Origin: Pseudomonas sp. W4I3
GTDB lineage: Bacteria > Pseudomonadota > Gammaproteobacteria > Pseudomonadales > Pseudomonadaceae
DNA length: 64,000 bases
Assembly (NCBI RefSeq): GCF_030816195.1
Contig: NZ_JAUSXS010000001.1
Location: 4,239,501 to 4,303,500 of the forward strand
Direction: 5' to 3'
Numbering within the stretch: the stretch's first letter is position 1; each line of letters opens with the position of its first letter. The position numbers were made by a program, and so were the translations under genes. The notes beneath the pieces are model-generated. The model was not told the origin of the DNA and ran no database searches. It saw nothing but the letters and a program-made list of their open reading frames with translations. This document shows positions 17,415 through 26,016 of the stretch, piece by piece.

Positions 17415-18868
17415 TCAAGGGATGATGGTCTGGGTGCAGATATGCCCCAGGCTGACGTATTGCTTGTTGTCACCGCCGACGCCCACGCCGGGGAACTCGG
17501 CCAGATCGATGCGCCAGCCACCCTCGTTGTAGGTGGTTCTCCACCTGTACGGCACACCGGTGCTGCTGTCGTGATCACCGTGGTGTAATCACCGAAGCAG
17601 GTGCCGATATTGGCCGTGGCCGCAGACGCACCGGCGCTGTTGGTAGTCGCCTGGTAGTCGACCCAGTGGAAGTTCAAGTCAACGAAGTGATTGTCCACAC
17701 GCAACACCGGGGTGACGCCCAGCAGCGGCGCGCCGGTGGAGTCAGACCACTGGGTGGACCAGTTCAACTGCCGTGCGGTCTGGGTGGCCAGCGGAGCCTC
17801 GCTGACCGGCACCCGTACGACGTTGTCACCCTTCACATCAAACGTCTTCAGGATCGGCGTGGACCCCAGGCTCAACTGGTAGTACTTGCTCGGGTCCTGA
17901 GCCACTGCGGGGTTGGCCCGTACACGCACCTTCACCGTGGTGCCCGGCGCGACGCTCGGGTAAGTCGAGGTGGAACCCGCCGGCACGGTGAGCCAATTGG
18001 CACCATCGAAGCGGTCGAAGATCCACTGGTCACGGCTGCCGTTCTCGTCGCCCGCCAGGTACAGACTCACGCTTTGACCACGCACCGCCTTGAAGTCGAA
18101 GTAATCGACATCATCGGCGCTGTCGAGGTTACCGCTGACCTTGTTCATCGAGTCCGGCAATACGAACGCTGTTTGCGCGCTGTCGTTGGGCTCGAACGCA
18201 TCGATGTTGCTGTCTACCGCCACGCCAAAACTGAACTGCGCGTTGTCGGCGACCTTGGCCACCATGTACCAGTAATAGTCGCCGGCCGGCAGTACACCGT
18301 TGAGGTATTCGTCAGCATTGCCTGCGGCATCGGAAGACCCCACCACACTCAGGTTGCCCTGGCCGTCATCCTGAAACAGGGTCAGCGACATATCCGCCCC
18401 TGCGCTCTGGTTGACCAGTTGCACCTGCACCCGCGCACTTTGCGGCAGGTTGAAATGGTAGGCGAACTCGTTGCCGGTCTGCACCGCATCGATGGTGTAG
18501 AGCGTGTTGATATCCAGGGTAGGAAACAGCGGTTCAAACGCCGCAGCGGCCGCGCTTTTCGAAGCGCCCTGCGCCGGTTTTTTCAGCTCGCTGACCACGC
18601 TGTCGAACGGCGCGGACTTGATGGCTTGGGTCACGGCCTTGGATTGACCGCTCTTGGCCGCCAGGAGTTTGTGCTTGAGCGCGGACGAAACCTTCGCCGC
18701 GTCCAGCTTGCCACCGGATTTGAGCGCTTTTTCCGCGGCCTGTTTTGCCGCTGCGGCACTGAGTGTGCGAGGCGCTTGATCAGCGAGGGAGAAGGCCGAA
18801 ACGAAGCAGGAGGCCATCATGGCCGCACCTAGCATAAGGGCTTTTTTCGATTTCATTTTTTTATCCAT
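17415..18868 (-). pseudogene. Secreted PPC-domain-like protein, frameshifted near C-terminus
   Basis: A predicted secreted protein of about 484 residues if repaired. Signal peptide at about 8-29 (LMLGAAMMASCFVSAFSLA). An Ala/Lys-rich region (30-110) precedes two beta-rich segments; DAFEPNDSAQTA and DDVDYFDFKAVRGQSVSLYL match bacterial pre-peptidase C-terminal (PPC) domains. In the open frame the tail after VITTAAPV is low-complexity and ends at 17402. One base over, from about 17575, the strand encodes YRWRTTYNEGGWRID and ends CTQTIIP with TGA at 17415-17417, just before the terminator, so a base was lost near GTGATCAC at 17571-17578. The start (18868, or ATG at 18856) is not decided by a strong ribosome site. 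Function unknown. Confidence 0.7.
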
Positions 18869-18936
18869 CCATAGTTAAAAAATTGAAGCTCAGGTAACCG
18901 GTGACATCCGGTCACCTGGGATGGAATGTAGGACGA

Positions 18937-18956
18937 TACTGTTTATATGTACAGTA
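18937..18956. promoter_or_regulatory. LexA (SOS) box
   Basis: TACTGTTTATATGTACAGTA keeps both CTGT and ACAG half-sites with eight bases between and symmetric outer bases, the full consensus of the LexA box in gammaproteobacteria. It sits 69 bp upstream of the PPC-like secreted protein and downstream of the AttH-like gene, so the secreted protein is the likely target. A hairpin (GGTAACCGG/CCGGTCACC, 18893-18916) lies in the inferred leader. Confidence 0.75.
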
Positions 18957-19005
18957 TTTTCTGAAAATTTTTCTGATCTAATCCAAAGGCGTCCATGAAA
19001 AGCCC

Positions 19006-20070
19006 CTAATACCCCGTCATCTCCAAATACCCCACCCCACCGTCAAACTTCACCGGCCCTTCCCAGTAGGGAATTCCCAGGTTCATCCAAGCCTTTGGAT
19101 TGACGGCTTCGGTGGTGATGTCCAAGTGTTTGCCGGGGATTTTCAGCGACCAGCGTGTGGGAATACTGCGCCCTTCGATCTGGGTGTTGGCCAGCGGCGC
19201 GAGTTGGATATCGGCGTTGTGCAAGGTCTCGGTATGGCCTTGCGCATCGATCCAGGTGCCGGTGAGGTAGCCGCCACCGTCCTTCTGCCGCACGCGAAAC
19301 AGCATCAGGTGTTCGCCTCGGTCCAGGTGCAGGGAGAACCAATCCCAGCCGGTCTGGCTCGCGGCCAGTGGCTGGCTGCTCCACTCACGGTCCAGCCAGG
19401 CGGGGCCGCTGACCTGGTAGGTCTGGCCGTCGATGCTGAGGCTGCCGCTGGCGGTGAAAAACGGCTGGCTGTAGTAGTAGGACGCCTGGCCCTGGTCGGA
19501 TTTGCGGCTGTAGCCGTTATCGCCCTGCAGCACCAGCGGGCGGCTGGAGGTCAATTGCAGGTCGTAGGCGAACTGCGCGCCGCTGGCCTTGAGTTGCATG
19601 TCGGCCAACGGGCTGGCGGCGCCAGGGCGGGTGGCGAAGTTCCAGTTGTCGATCCACGCGTCAAAGGGCTGCGCCTGCGCCCCGGCCTGGCCGACGCCGC
19701 CACGGGCGAAGCGCTCGGCGGCGTAGTGCCGGGTGGCGGAGGTGACAGCAGCATGCCCGAGCCAAATGGTCGAGTCGCGCCAGCCCGGTTGCGCCGGCCC
19801 TGCGTTCACGGCATTGCGGAACAAGGTCCATTGCACGCCGAAGGCATTGCCTTGGGCGTCCTTGAGGTTGGCGGTGACGTACCACCATTCGATGCGAAAG
19901 CCCGGATGCGGGCCGTGGTCTTCAGGGAAGTTGAAGACTTTGCCGGGCACCACCTGTACAAAGTCCGCCGCATCACTGCCCAGGCCGGCGAAACCTTCTT
20001 CGGGGGCCGGTGCCTGGTCGCACGCGCCCAGCAGCAGCAAAACCGCCCACCCCAACGCTTTAATCTTCAT
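19006..20070 (-). CDS. Lipocalin-like (AttH/CrtC-type) lipoprotein
   Basis: A 354-residue predicted lipoprotein: N-terminus MKIKALGWAVLLLLGAC, with Cys17 at the lipobox. The mature part is a two-lobed lipocalin-like protein of the AttH/carotenoid-hydratase-like group, shown by PGFRIEWWYVTANL, FGVQWTLFRN and LDREWSSQ. It overlaps the FtsX-like permease by 11 bp. ATG at 20070 is preferred over a TTG two codons earlier. The association with an ABC ATPase and permease matches att-like operons, where the role is still unclear. Confidence 0.82.
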   Translation of the reverse strand: MKIKALGWAVLLLLGACDQAPAPEEGFAGLGSDAADFVQVVPGKVFNFPEDHGPHPGFRIEWWYVTANLKDAQGNAFGVQWTLFRNAVNAGPAQPGWRDSTIWLGHAAVTSATRHYAAERFARGGVGQAGAQAQPFDAWIDNWNFATRPGAASPLADMQLKASGAQFAYDLQLTSSRPLVLQGDNGYSRKSDQGQASYYYSQPFFTASGSLSIDGQTYQVSGPAWLDREWSSQPLAASQTGWDWFSLHLDRGEHLMLFRVRQKDGGGYLTGTWIDAQGHTETLHNADIQLAPLANTQIEGRSIPTRWSLKIPGKHLDITTEAVNPKAWMNLGIPYWEGPVKFDGGVGYLEMTGY

Positions 20071-22522
20071 GGGCAAACGTCCTCAACAAGTCCGCCGGGC
20101 GGCTTCGATACAGTTGCCACAATGGCCAGGCCGAGGCGAGCAACGTGGCAAGCATCGCCAGCCCCATCAACTGCGCCAGTTGCCACGGGAACACCTGCAA
20201 CGGCAGGCGCCAGCCAAAGGCTTGCACGTTGATCACCGCATCCAGGCACCACGCCAGCAGCAGACCCAATGGCAACGCCAGCACCAGGGTGAGTACCGCC
20301 AGCAGCCAGGTCTGGCCCAGGTTGAGCAGCATCAGCTGACGGCGCGTCACTCCCAGCGCCCACAGCGGTGCCAATTGACCCAGGCGGCTCTGGCTCTGGG
20401 TCAACAGGCTGATGAACAGCGCCACCCCCGCCACGCCCAGGGTCAGGCTGTTCAGCGCGCCGGTGGCGGCGAAGGTGCGTTCAAATACCTGGCTGGACCA
20501 ACCCTTGAGCTGTTGTTGGTCGACGATGCGGCTGTCTTCCAGGGCAAATTCACCCTGCACTTGGGCGATCAGCGGTGGCACATCCTGGGGCGCCACGCGC
20601 AGGTTGAAGCGCACCGGCGACAGCGTCGGCCAATGCGTCAACAGGTGTTTGACGTTGACCAGCAAATGGCCCTTGGGGTTACCGTAATCGGCGTAGATCC
20701 CGACGATCTTGGGTGCCCACAAGCCCTGGGGCGTGGGGACTTGAACCGTGTCGCCCAGGCGCACGTTCAGGCGCCGCGCCAATTGCTCGCTGAGCATCAC
20801 GCTGTCGTCCTGCAGCAGGCGATCCCAGGGCGCGCTCGCCGCCTCCAGCAACGGCCAGTGCTGGCGATAGGTGGGGTCGTCGACCACGCCGAACACCTCC
20901 GCCGGCCAGCCTTGCAACTGCACCGCGACCTGCCAGCTGGGCAGCACTGCCTTCACCCGCGGTTGGTGCGCCAGCCAGGCCTGCAGTTGCTCGGCCTGGG
21001 CCGGATTTTGCGGGTTGAGGTACAGCTCGGCGGTAAGGCGCTGCTCCAGCCAGTGATTGAACGTGCTGCGAAAACCCGAGGTCATGGAGCCCGCGCCGAT
21101 GTTCGCCGCCAGGGCCAGCAGCAGCGCCATCAGTGCCAGGCTCAGGGCCGGCAGTTGCTGGCGACAGTCGGCGAGAAACCACTGGCCCAGCACCGAACGG
21201 CTGCGCCCCAGCACGCCCTTTAGCAGCGCATTGAGCAGTACCGGCAAACCGAGAGCGGCGCCCAGCAGCAACGCCGCCATCAGCACAAACCCGGCCGCCA
21301 GACTATTGCCCCAGCCCAGCGCCACCAAGGCGATGAGCAGGGCCGCAGCCGCTACCCAACCCTGGCGCCGCAACCAACGGCCGTGGGCCTCGTGCCAGGC
21401 CTGGGCGTTGGCCAATGCCAGCAACGGCAGGCGGGCCGCACGCCACAGGCTGCTGGCCCCGGCGAGCAACGCACCGAGCAGGCTCAAGCCCAGGCCTGCA
21501 AGCCACCACCACGGGCTCAAGCTCAGTTGGCCGGCGACTTCGGCGCCGTAAAGCCCGCGCAAGCTGGCAGCGACGTCGGGCAGCAACAGCCCGGCGAGCA
21601 GGTAACCGCTGGCCACACCGAGCACGCCGCCGAGCAACGCCAAAAAGCCCAGCTCCACCCCCAGGCTGAGGATCAGCATGCGTGCGCTGACCCCGCAGGC
21701 GCGCAAGGTGCGCAACAGGCCCCGGCGTTGCTCCAGTGCCAGGCCGATGGCCGCGTGCACGATAAACAGCCCTACCACGAAGGACAAAAAGCCCAGCGCG
21801 TCGAGGTTCAGGTGAAAGCTTTCGGTGAGGCGCGACAGGTTGTTGTCGTCGCCCTGCTTGAGTTGCAGCCCGGCAGGTGGCGTGGGATGGCGGGCGGCGA
21901 AGCGGTTGTCCAGCAGCAGGCGCGACAGTCGTCCCTGCAGGTTGAGCAGGGGTTGGGCAAAGCCGATATCGGTGAGCAGCAGGCCGGGGGCCATGTCCGG
22001 CTGAACCTGCAACGGCGGCAGGCGTTGCCCGTCAGCGGTCAGCGGTTGTTCGCCGGCGTGCAAGCCAAGCGCCTGCAAGGTTTGCGCGGCAATCCAGGTG
22101 CGCCCCGGCGCCTCGAAGAACGCCAGCATCTGGGCCTGGCTCAAGCGTTGTCCCGCCACGCTGCCGCTGCCGGGTAACGACACCGGTTCAATGCCCATCA
22201 ACTGCAGGCGCTGTTGTTCATGCCCCTTGAGCACTATGCGGCCCTGCACCACCGGCGACACCGGCCACCCGGCGCGACGCAGTTCGGCGAACCACGCCTG
22301 GGGGAATCCGGCACCGTCCGGCGCACTCAAGCTGGCTTGAGGTTCGCCGCCGATCAACTGGCTGGCACGCGCGTAGCCGTCGCGCGCCTGGCTGTTCAGC
22401 GCCTGCACGCCAATCAGCAGCGCGGTGGCCAACCAGAGGCCGGTCAGCACGCTGAAAAACTGCACCGGGTGGCGCCGCCAATGGCTCAACAGCGCCCGCA
22501 GCGCCCAATAGAACACCGCCAT
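20060..22522 (-). CDS. FtsX-like ABC transporter permease
   Basis: An 820-residue permease with two FtsX-type repeats: an N-terminal helix (WALRALLSHWRRHPVQFFSV), a large extracytoplasmic domain, a group of helices around 240-430, a second extracytoplasmic domain and a C-terminal group of helices. It is the kind that works mechanically with a LolD/MacB-type ATPase and moves lipids or lipoproteins, not soluble solutes. ATG at 22522 lies one base after the ATPase stop. Confidence 0.88.
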   Translation of the reverse strand: MAVFYWALRALLSHWRRHPVQFFSVLTGLWLATALLIGVQALNSQARDGYARASQLIGGEPQASLSAPDGAGFPQAWFAELRRAGWPVSPVVQGRIVLKGHEQQRLQLMGIEPVSLPGSGSVAGQRLSQAQMLAFFEAPGRTWIAAQTLQALGLHAGEQPLTADGQRLPPLQVQPDMAPGLLLTDIGFAQPLLNLQGRLSRLLLDNRFAARHPTPPAGLQLKQGDDNNLSRLTESFHLNLDALGFLSFVVGLFIVHAAIGLALEQRRGLLRTLRACGVSARMLILSLGVELGFLALLGGVLGVASGYLLAGLLLPDVAASLRGLYGAEVAGQLSLSPWWWLAGLGLSLLGALLAGASSLWRAARLPLLALANAQAWHEAHGRWLRRQGWVAAAALLIALVALGWGNSLAAGFVLMAALLLGAALGLPVLLNALLKGVLGRSRSVLGQWFLADCRQQLPALSLALMALLLALAANIGAGSMTSGFRSTFNHWLEQRLTAELYLNPQNPAQAEQLQAWLAHQPRVKAVLPSWQVAVQLQGWPAEVFGVVDDPTYRQHWPLLEAASAPWDRLLQDDSVMLSEQLARRLNVRLGDTVQVPTPQGLWAPKIVGIYADYGNPKGHLLVNVKHLLTHWPTLSPVRFNLRVAPQDVPPLIAQVQGEFALEDSRIVDQQQLKGWSSQVFERTFAATGALNSLTLGVAGVALFISLLTQSQSRLGQLAPLWALGVTRRQLMLLNLGQTWLLAVLTLVLALPLGLLLAWCLDAVINVQAFGWRLPLQVFPWQLAQLMGLAMLATLLASAWPLWQLYRSRPADLLRTFAHED

Positions 22523-22523
22523 C

Positions 22524-23192
22524 TCAGCGCGGCTCCATCGGCACGACACGGCCGTGGTGCAGCACCACTTGCTGATCCAGGCGCGCGGCGAGACGTGGGC
22601 TGTGAGTGACCATCAACAGGCTGGTGGGGCTGTCGCGCAGCAGGTCGAGCAGCAGCTGCAGCACCTCGTCGCTGGTGGTTTCGTCGAGGTTGCCGGTGGG
22701 CTCATCGGCCAACAGCAAACCGGGGCGGGACGCCAGTGCGCGCCCCACCGCCACTCGCTGCTGCTGGCCGCCGGACAACTGCTCCGGGTAACGCTTGAGC
22801 AAGTCGCCCAGCCCCAGGCGCTCCACCAGCTGTGCCTGCCACTGCGGATCGAAACGCCCGGCCAGGCGCGCCTGGAACGCCAGGTTGTCCTCGACCCGCA
22901 AGCTGCCGATCAGGTTGAACTGCTGGAACACCAAGCCAATTTCGGTGCGTCGCCAGTGGGCCAGTTGCCCTTCGTTGAGGCGATCGAGGCGCTGGCCGCC
23001 GATCAGAATGCTGCCGCCGTCCACGCGGTCCAGCCCGGCCACCAGGTGCAGCAACGTGCTTTTGCCACTGCCCGACTCGCCCATCAGCGCCAGGCTGCTG
23101 CGCGCCCCCAGGTGCAGGTCGACGCCTGCCAGAACGGCCAGCGGACCTTGGGGGGTCGCGTAGTTTTTAACAACACCTTCTACCTGCAACAT
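22524..23192 (-). CDS. LolD-like ABC transporter ATPase
   Basis: A 222-residue ATPase of the LolD/MacB group. Walker A GESGSGKSTLL is near residue 38, signature LSGGQQQRVAVGRAL near 138 and Walker B LLLADEPTGNLD. ATG at 23192 begins MLQVEGVVKNYATPQGPLAV, the family's usual start. First gene of a three-gene operon with the FtsX-like permease and lipocalin-like lipoprotein. Confidence 0.9.
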   Translation of the reverse strand: MLQVEGVVKNYATPQGPLAVLAGVDLHLGARSSLALMGESGSGKSTLLHLVAGLDRVDGGSILIGGQRLDRLNEGQLAHWRRTEIGLVFQQFNLIGSLRVEDNLAFQARLAGRFDPQWQAQLVERLGLGDLLKRYPEQLSGGQQQRVAVGRALASRPGLLLADEPTGNLDETTSDEVLQLLLDLLRDSPTSLLMVTHSPRLAARLDQQVVLHHGRVVPMEPR

Positions 23193-23473
23193 ACGAACGC
23201 TCGGGTTAAGGACTGCAAACGAGAATAACGGCTGCGCGGCGCTCCTACGCAATTTTTTCACATTGATTTCACCGCTTGCCCACCCCAGACACTTTAAATT
23301 CTGCGCCGAGGCACCATTAACCGGACACTTTTAAGTTGGCCCACGCGATGTTTCTTAATATTCATATGTTCAGCTAAAAGACAGCAGCCGTATGACAGGC
23401 TTCTGCGCTATTAAGGGCAGTTGCCGCAATTAGTTGCGTGCGTCTTTTAACAACAAAACAATCACTCGTGCCG

Positions 23474-24151
23474 ATGGTGAACAGCGTGGCAGACATTACC
23501 CTGACCAAACCCCAGCGGGCCAGGTTAAAGCGCCTTAGAAAATACCGCGTGCCGGTGGCAACCATCATCGTATTCGCATTGCTGGTGACCGCTTTTTTAT
23601 TCTGGCCACGGTCACCTGAAGACTTGGGCATCGGCAATCGCCTGGTCACCTCTGGCGTGCTGGCCAGCTGGCGCAACGGCGACCTGGTGGTGCTGGTGCG
23701 TCATGAGGAGCGGTGCGATCGCTCGGACAATCCCTGCTTTGGTCCGGCCGACGGCCTGACGATCAATGGCACTCAACGCGCGGCAGATCTGGGGTTAGCC
23801 TTTGAAACACTGGGCATGGAACGCACTGACGTGCTCAGCAGCCCCACCACGCGCACCGCACAGACGTCGCTGTTCATGTTCGGCAAGACCGAGCTTTCCC
23901 CTGGTCCGCTCGCCATCTGCGGAGATGCCATGGATGAGGAAATCCTCAGCCATAAACACGCCGATCGCAACCTGATGCTGATCACCCACAGCGCTTGCAT
24001 GAACGACTTGCAGGAGGCACTCGGCTACCCCCATGCCCAGGCCGCCGAGTACGGCAGCGCACTCTTCGTGCAGGTATTGCCCAACGGCACATTCAAAGCC
24101 ATGGGCACTATGAAAAGCGAGGACTGGGCGGCCGCACTGAAGCAACTTTAA
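23474..24151 (+). CDS. Ais-like histidine phosphatase
   Basis: About 225 residues with one N-terminal membrane segment (VATIIVFALLVTAFLF) and a histidine-phosphatase domain outside it. The phosphohistidine motif is VRHEERCDRSDNPC and the second catalytic His is in LITHSACMNDL. The wording RHEERCDRSDN is characteristic of Ais/PmrG, which removes heptose phosphate from lipopolysaccharide core. It stands before arnT, consistent with outer-membrane charge control. Start uncertain: ATG 23474, or GTG 23438. The 281 bp upstream hold no gene; CTTAAT at 23354 could be part of a PmrA-type site but no clear second half is seen. Confidence 0.8.
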   Translation: MVNSVADITLTKPQRARLKRLRKYRVPVATIIVFALLVTAFLFWPRSPEDLGIGNRLVTSGVLASWRNGDLVVLVRHEERCDRSDNPCFGPADGLTINGTQRAADLGLAFETLGMERTDVLSSPTTRTAQTSLFMFGKTELSPGPLAICGDAMDEEILSHKHADRNLMLITHSACMNDLQEALGYPHAQAAEYGSALFVQVLPNGTFKAMGTMKSEDWAAALKQL

Positions 24152-24339
24152 ATACACTTTTTTACATATTGGTGAATAGTGCGTTCAGCAAGATGACAGC
24201 CTGCGTCTGGCATTTTAAGTGCGCCTGTTAGTTCAGGACGCCCTAACTCCACCCCAGAATTAGTGATGCCCTTAATGCTTGACGCCGTTAACTATTCAAA
24301 CTTCGCATCCGCGACTCAAGGTCTTGGAGCGATAGTGTC

Positions 24340-25995
24340 ATGAACCTATTGAAGCCCGTGCCCGTGCTATTGCTTGGCCTGATCGTTTTCCTTGTGCTGC
24401 CGTTGGGCTTGCACGGGTTGTGGACGCCAGATGAAACCCGCTACGCCCAGGTCAGCCAGCAAATGCTGATGAGCGGCAACTGGGTGGCGCCGCACTTCAT
24501 GGGAGTGCGTTATTTTGAAAAACCGGCCGCCGGTTATTGGCTGATTGCCCTGGGCCAGGCCGTGTTTGGCCAGAACCTGTTCGGCGTGCGCATCGCCTCC
24601 GTCCTGACCACGGCGCTGAGTGTGCTATTGGCATACTTGATTGCACGGCGCCTATGGAGCGAGCCGCGTAAAAGCTTCGCCTGCGCGTTGCTCTACGCAA
24701 GCTTTGGCTTGGTGGCCGGGCAAGCGGGGTATTCCAACCTCGATCCGCAATTCACGTTCTGGGTCAACCTGAGCCTGGTCGCCCTCTGGTTTGCGCTCGA
24801 CAGCGCCACGCCCCGCGCACGTCTGGGTGCCTGGGCGCTGTTGGGGCTGGCGTGCGGCATGGGCTTTTTGACCAAGGGCTTTCTGGCGTGGCTGCTGCCG
24901 GTGCTGATCGCCGTGCCCTATCTGATCTGGCAGCGGCGTGTCGGCGAGTTGCTGCGTTACGGCCCATTGGCGATCCTGGTCGCGGTGCTGGTCTGCTTGC
25001 CATGGGCGCTGGCGATCCATCTGCAGGAGCCCGATTACTGGCGCTTCTTCTTCTGGCATGAACACATCCGCCGCTTCGCCTCGGACAATGCGCAGCATGC
25101 GCGGCCGTTCTGGTTTTTCCTGCCGATCATGGTGGTGGCGTGCCTGCCCTGGGCGGCCCTGCTGCCCAACACCCTGTTCAAGGCCTGGAAAGACCGACGC
25201 CAGCCCGCTATCGCCTTTCTCGGCCTGTGGCTGTTGCTGCCCCTGGGCTTTTTCAGCCTGAGCAGCGGCAAACTGCCGACCTACATCATGCCGTGCCTGT
25301 TACCGCTGGCGCTGCTGATGGGCCATGCCTTGATTGACCTGCTCAACCGGCACAAGCCCCGTGCAATCTTCATCAACGGCGCGCTGAACTTCGTCCTCGG
25401 CATGGCGGCCATGGTGACGCTGATTTACCTGCAGATCGCCAACCCGGTCTACAGCAACAGCCACGCCGAGATGTTCAGCCTGTCCCTGACCTTTATCGTG
25501 CTGCTCGGCTGGATCCTGACCAACCTGCTGCAAGCGATGCGTCCGCTGACGCTATGGGCGATGCCAGCGCTGGGGATCGGCCTGCTGGTGGCGCTGCTGC
25601 CGGCGGGCATGCCGCAGATCATCGCGGCGAACGAAATGCCCGACCAGTTCGTGCTTGAGCATCTGGATGAACTGCAACACACGCATGCTTTGCTGAGCAA
25701 CGACCTGGGCGCGGCGTCGGCCCTGTCATGGCGCCTGCGCCGGCCGCAGGTAGCGTTCTACAACACCGCGGGCGAGCTGCGCTACGGCCTGGATTACCCG
25801 GATACGCAGCAGCGCAGGGTCACGCTGGACAGCGTGCAGCCCTGGTTGGCCGAGGCTCGCCAACACGGTTCAGTCGGCGTGCTGCTGCGCGTCATGAGCA
25901 CCAGCGAACATCTTGAGGAAGGCCAATTGCCCCCGGGTGGCAAGCGCTACCGCAAGGGCAGCCTGGTACTGATGATTTACCCCCAACAACCTTGA
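24340..25995 (+). CDS. arnT: ArnT, undecaprenyl phosphate-L-Ara4N transferase
   Basis: A 551-residue integral membrane glycosyltransferase that adds 4-amino-4-deoxy-L-arabinose to lipid A. It carries the family's LWTPDETRYAQVSQQML with the catalytic DE pair (about residues 30-31), VRYFEKPAAGYW, NLDPQFTFWV and SSGKLPTYIMPC, and matches the 550-residue length and C-terminal RYGLDYPD segment of E. coli ArnT. About 12 membrane helices are seen. The rest of the arn operon is not in the window. It is likely co-transcribed with the second transferase 21 bp downstream. Confidence 0.92.
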   Translation: MNLLKPVPVLLLGLIVFLVLPLGLHGLWTPDETRYAQVSQQMLMSGNWVAPHFMGVRYFEKPAAGYWLIALGQAVFGQNLFGVRIASVLTTALSVLLAYLIARRLWSEPRKSFACALLYASFGLVAGQAGYSNLDPQFTFWVNLSLVALWFALDSATPRARLGAWALLGLACGMGFLTKGFLAWLLPVLIAVPYLIWQRRVGELLRYGPLAILVAVLVCLPWALAIHLQEPDYWRFFFWHEHIRRFASDNAQHARPFWFFLPIMVVACLPWAALLPNTLFKAWKDRRQPAIAFLGLWLLLPLGFFSLSSGKLPTYIMPCLLPLALLMGHALIDLLNRHKPRAIFINGALNFVLGMAAMVTLIYLQIANPVYSNSHAEMFSLSLTFIVLLGWILTNLLQAMRPLTLWAMPALGIGLLVALLPAGMPQIIAANEMPDQFVLEHLDELQHTHALLSNDLGAASALSWRLRRPQVAFYNTAGELRYGLDYPDTQQRRVTLDSVQPWLAEARQHGSVGVLLRVMSTSEHLEEGQLPPGGKRYRKGSLVLMIYPQQP

Positions 25996-26016
25996 TCGCC
26001 TTTACAGGAACAGCCC

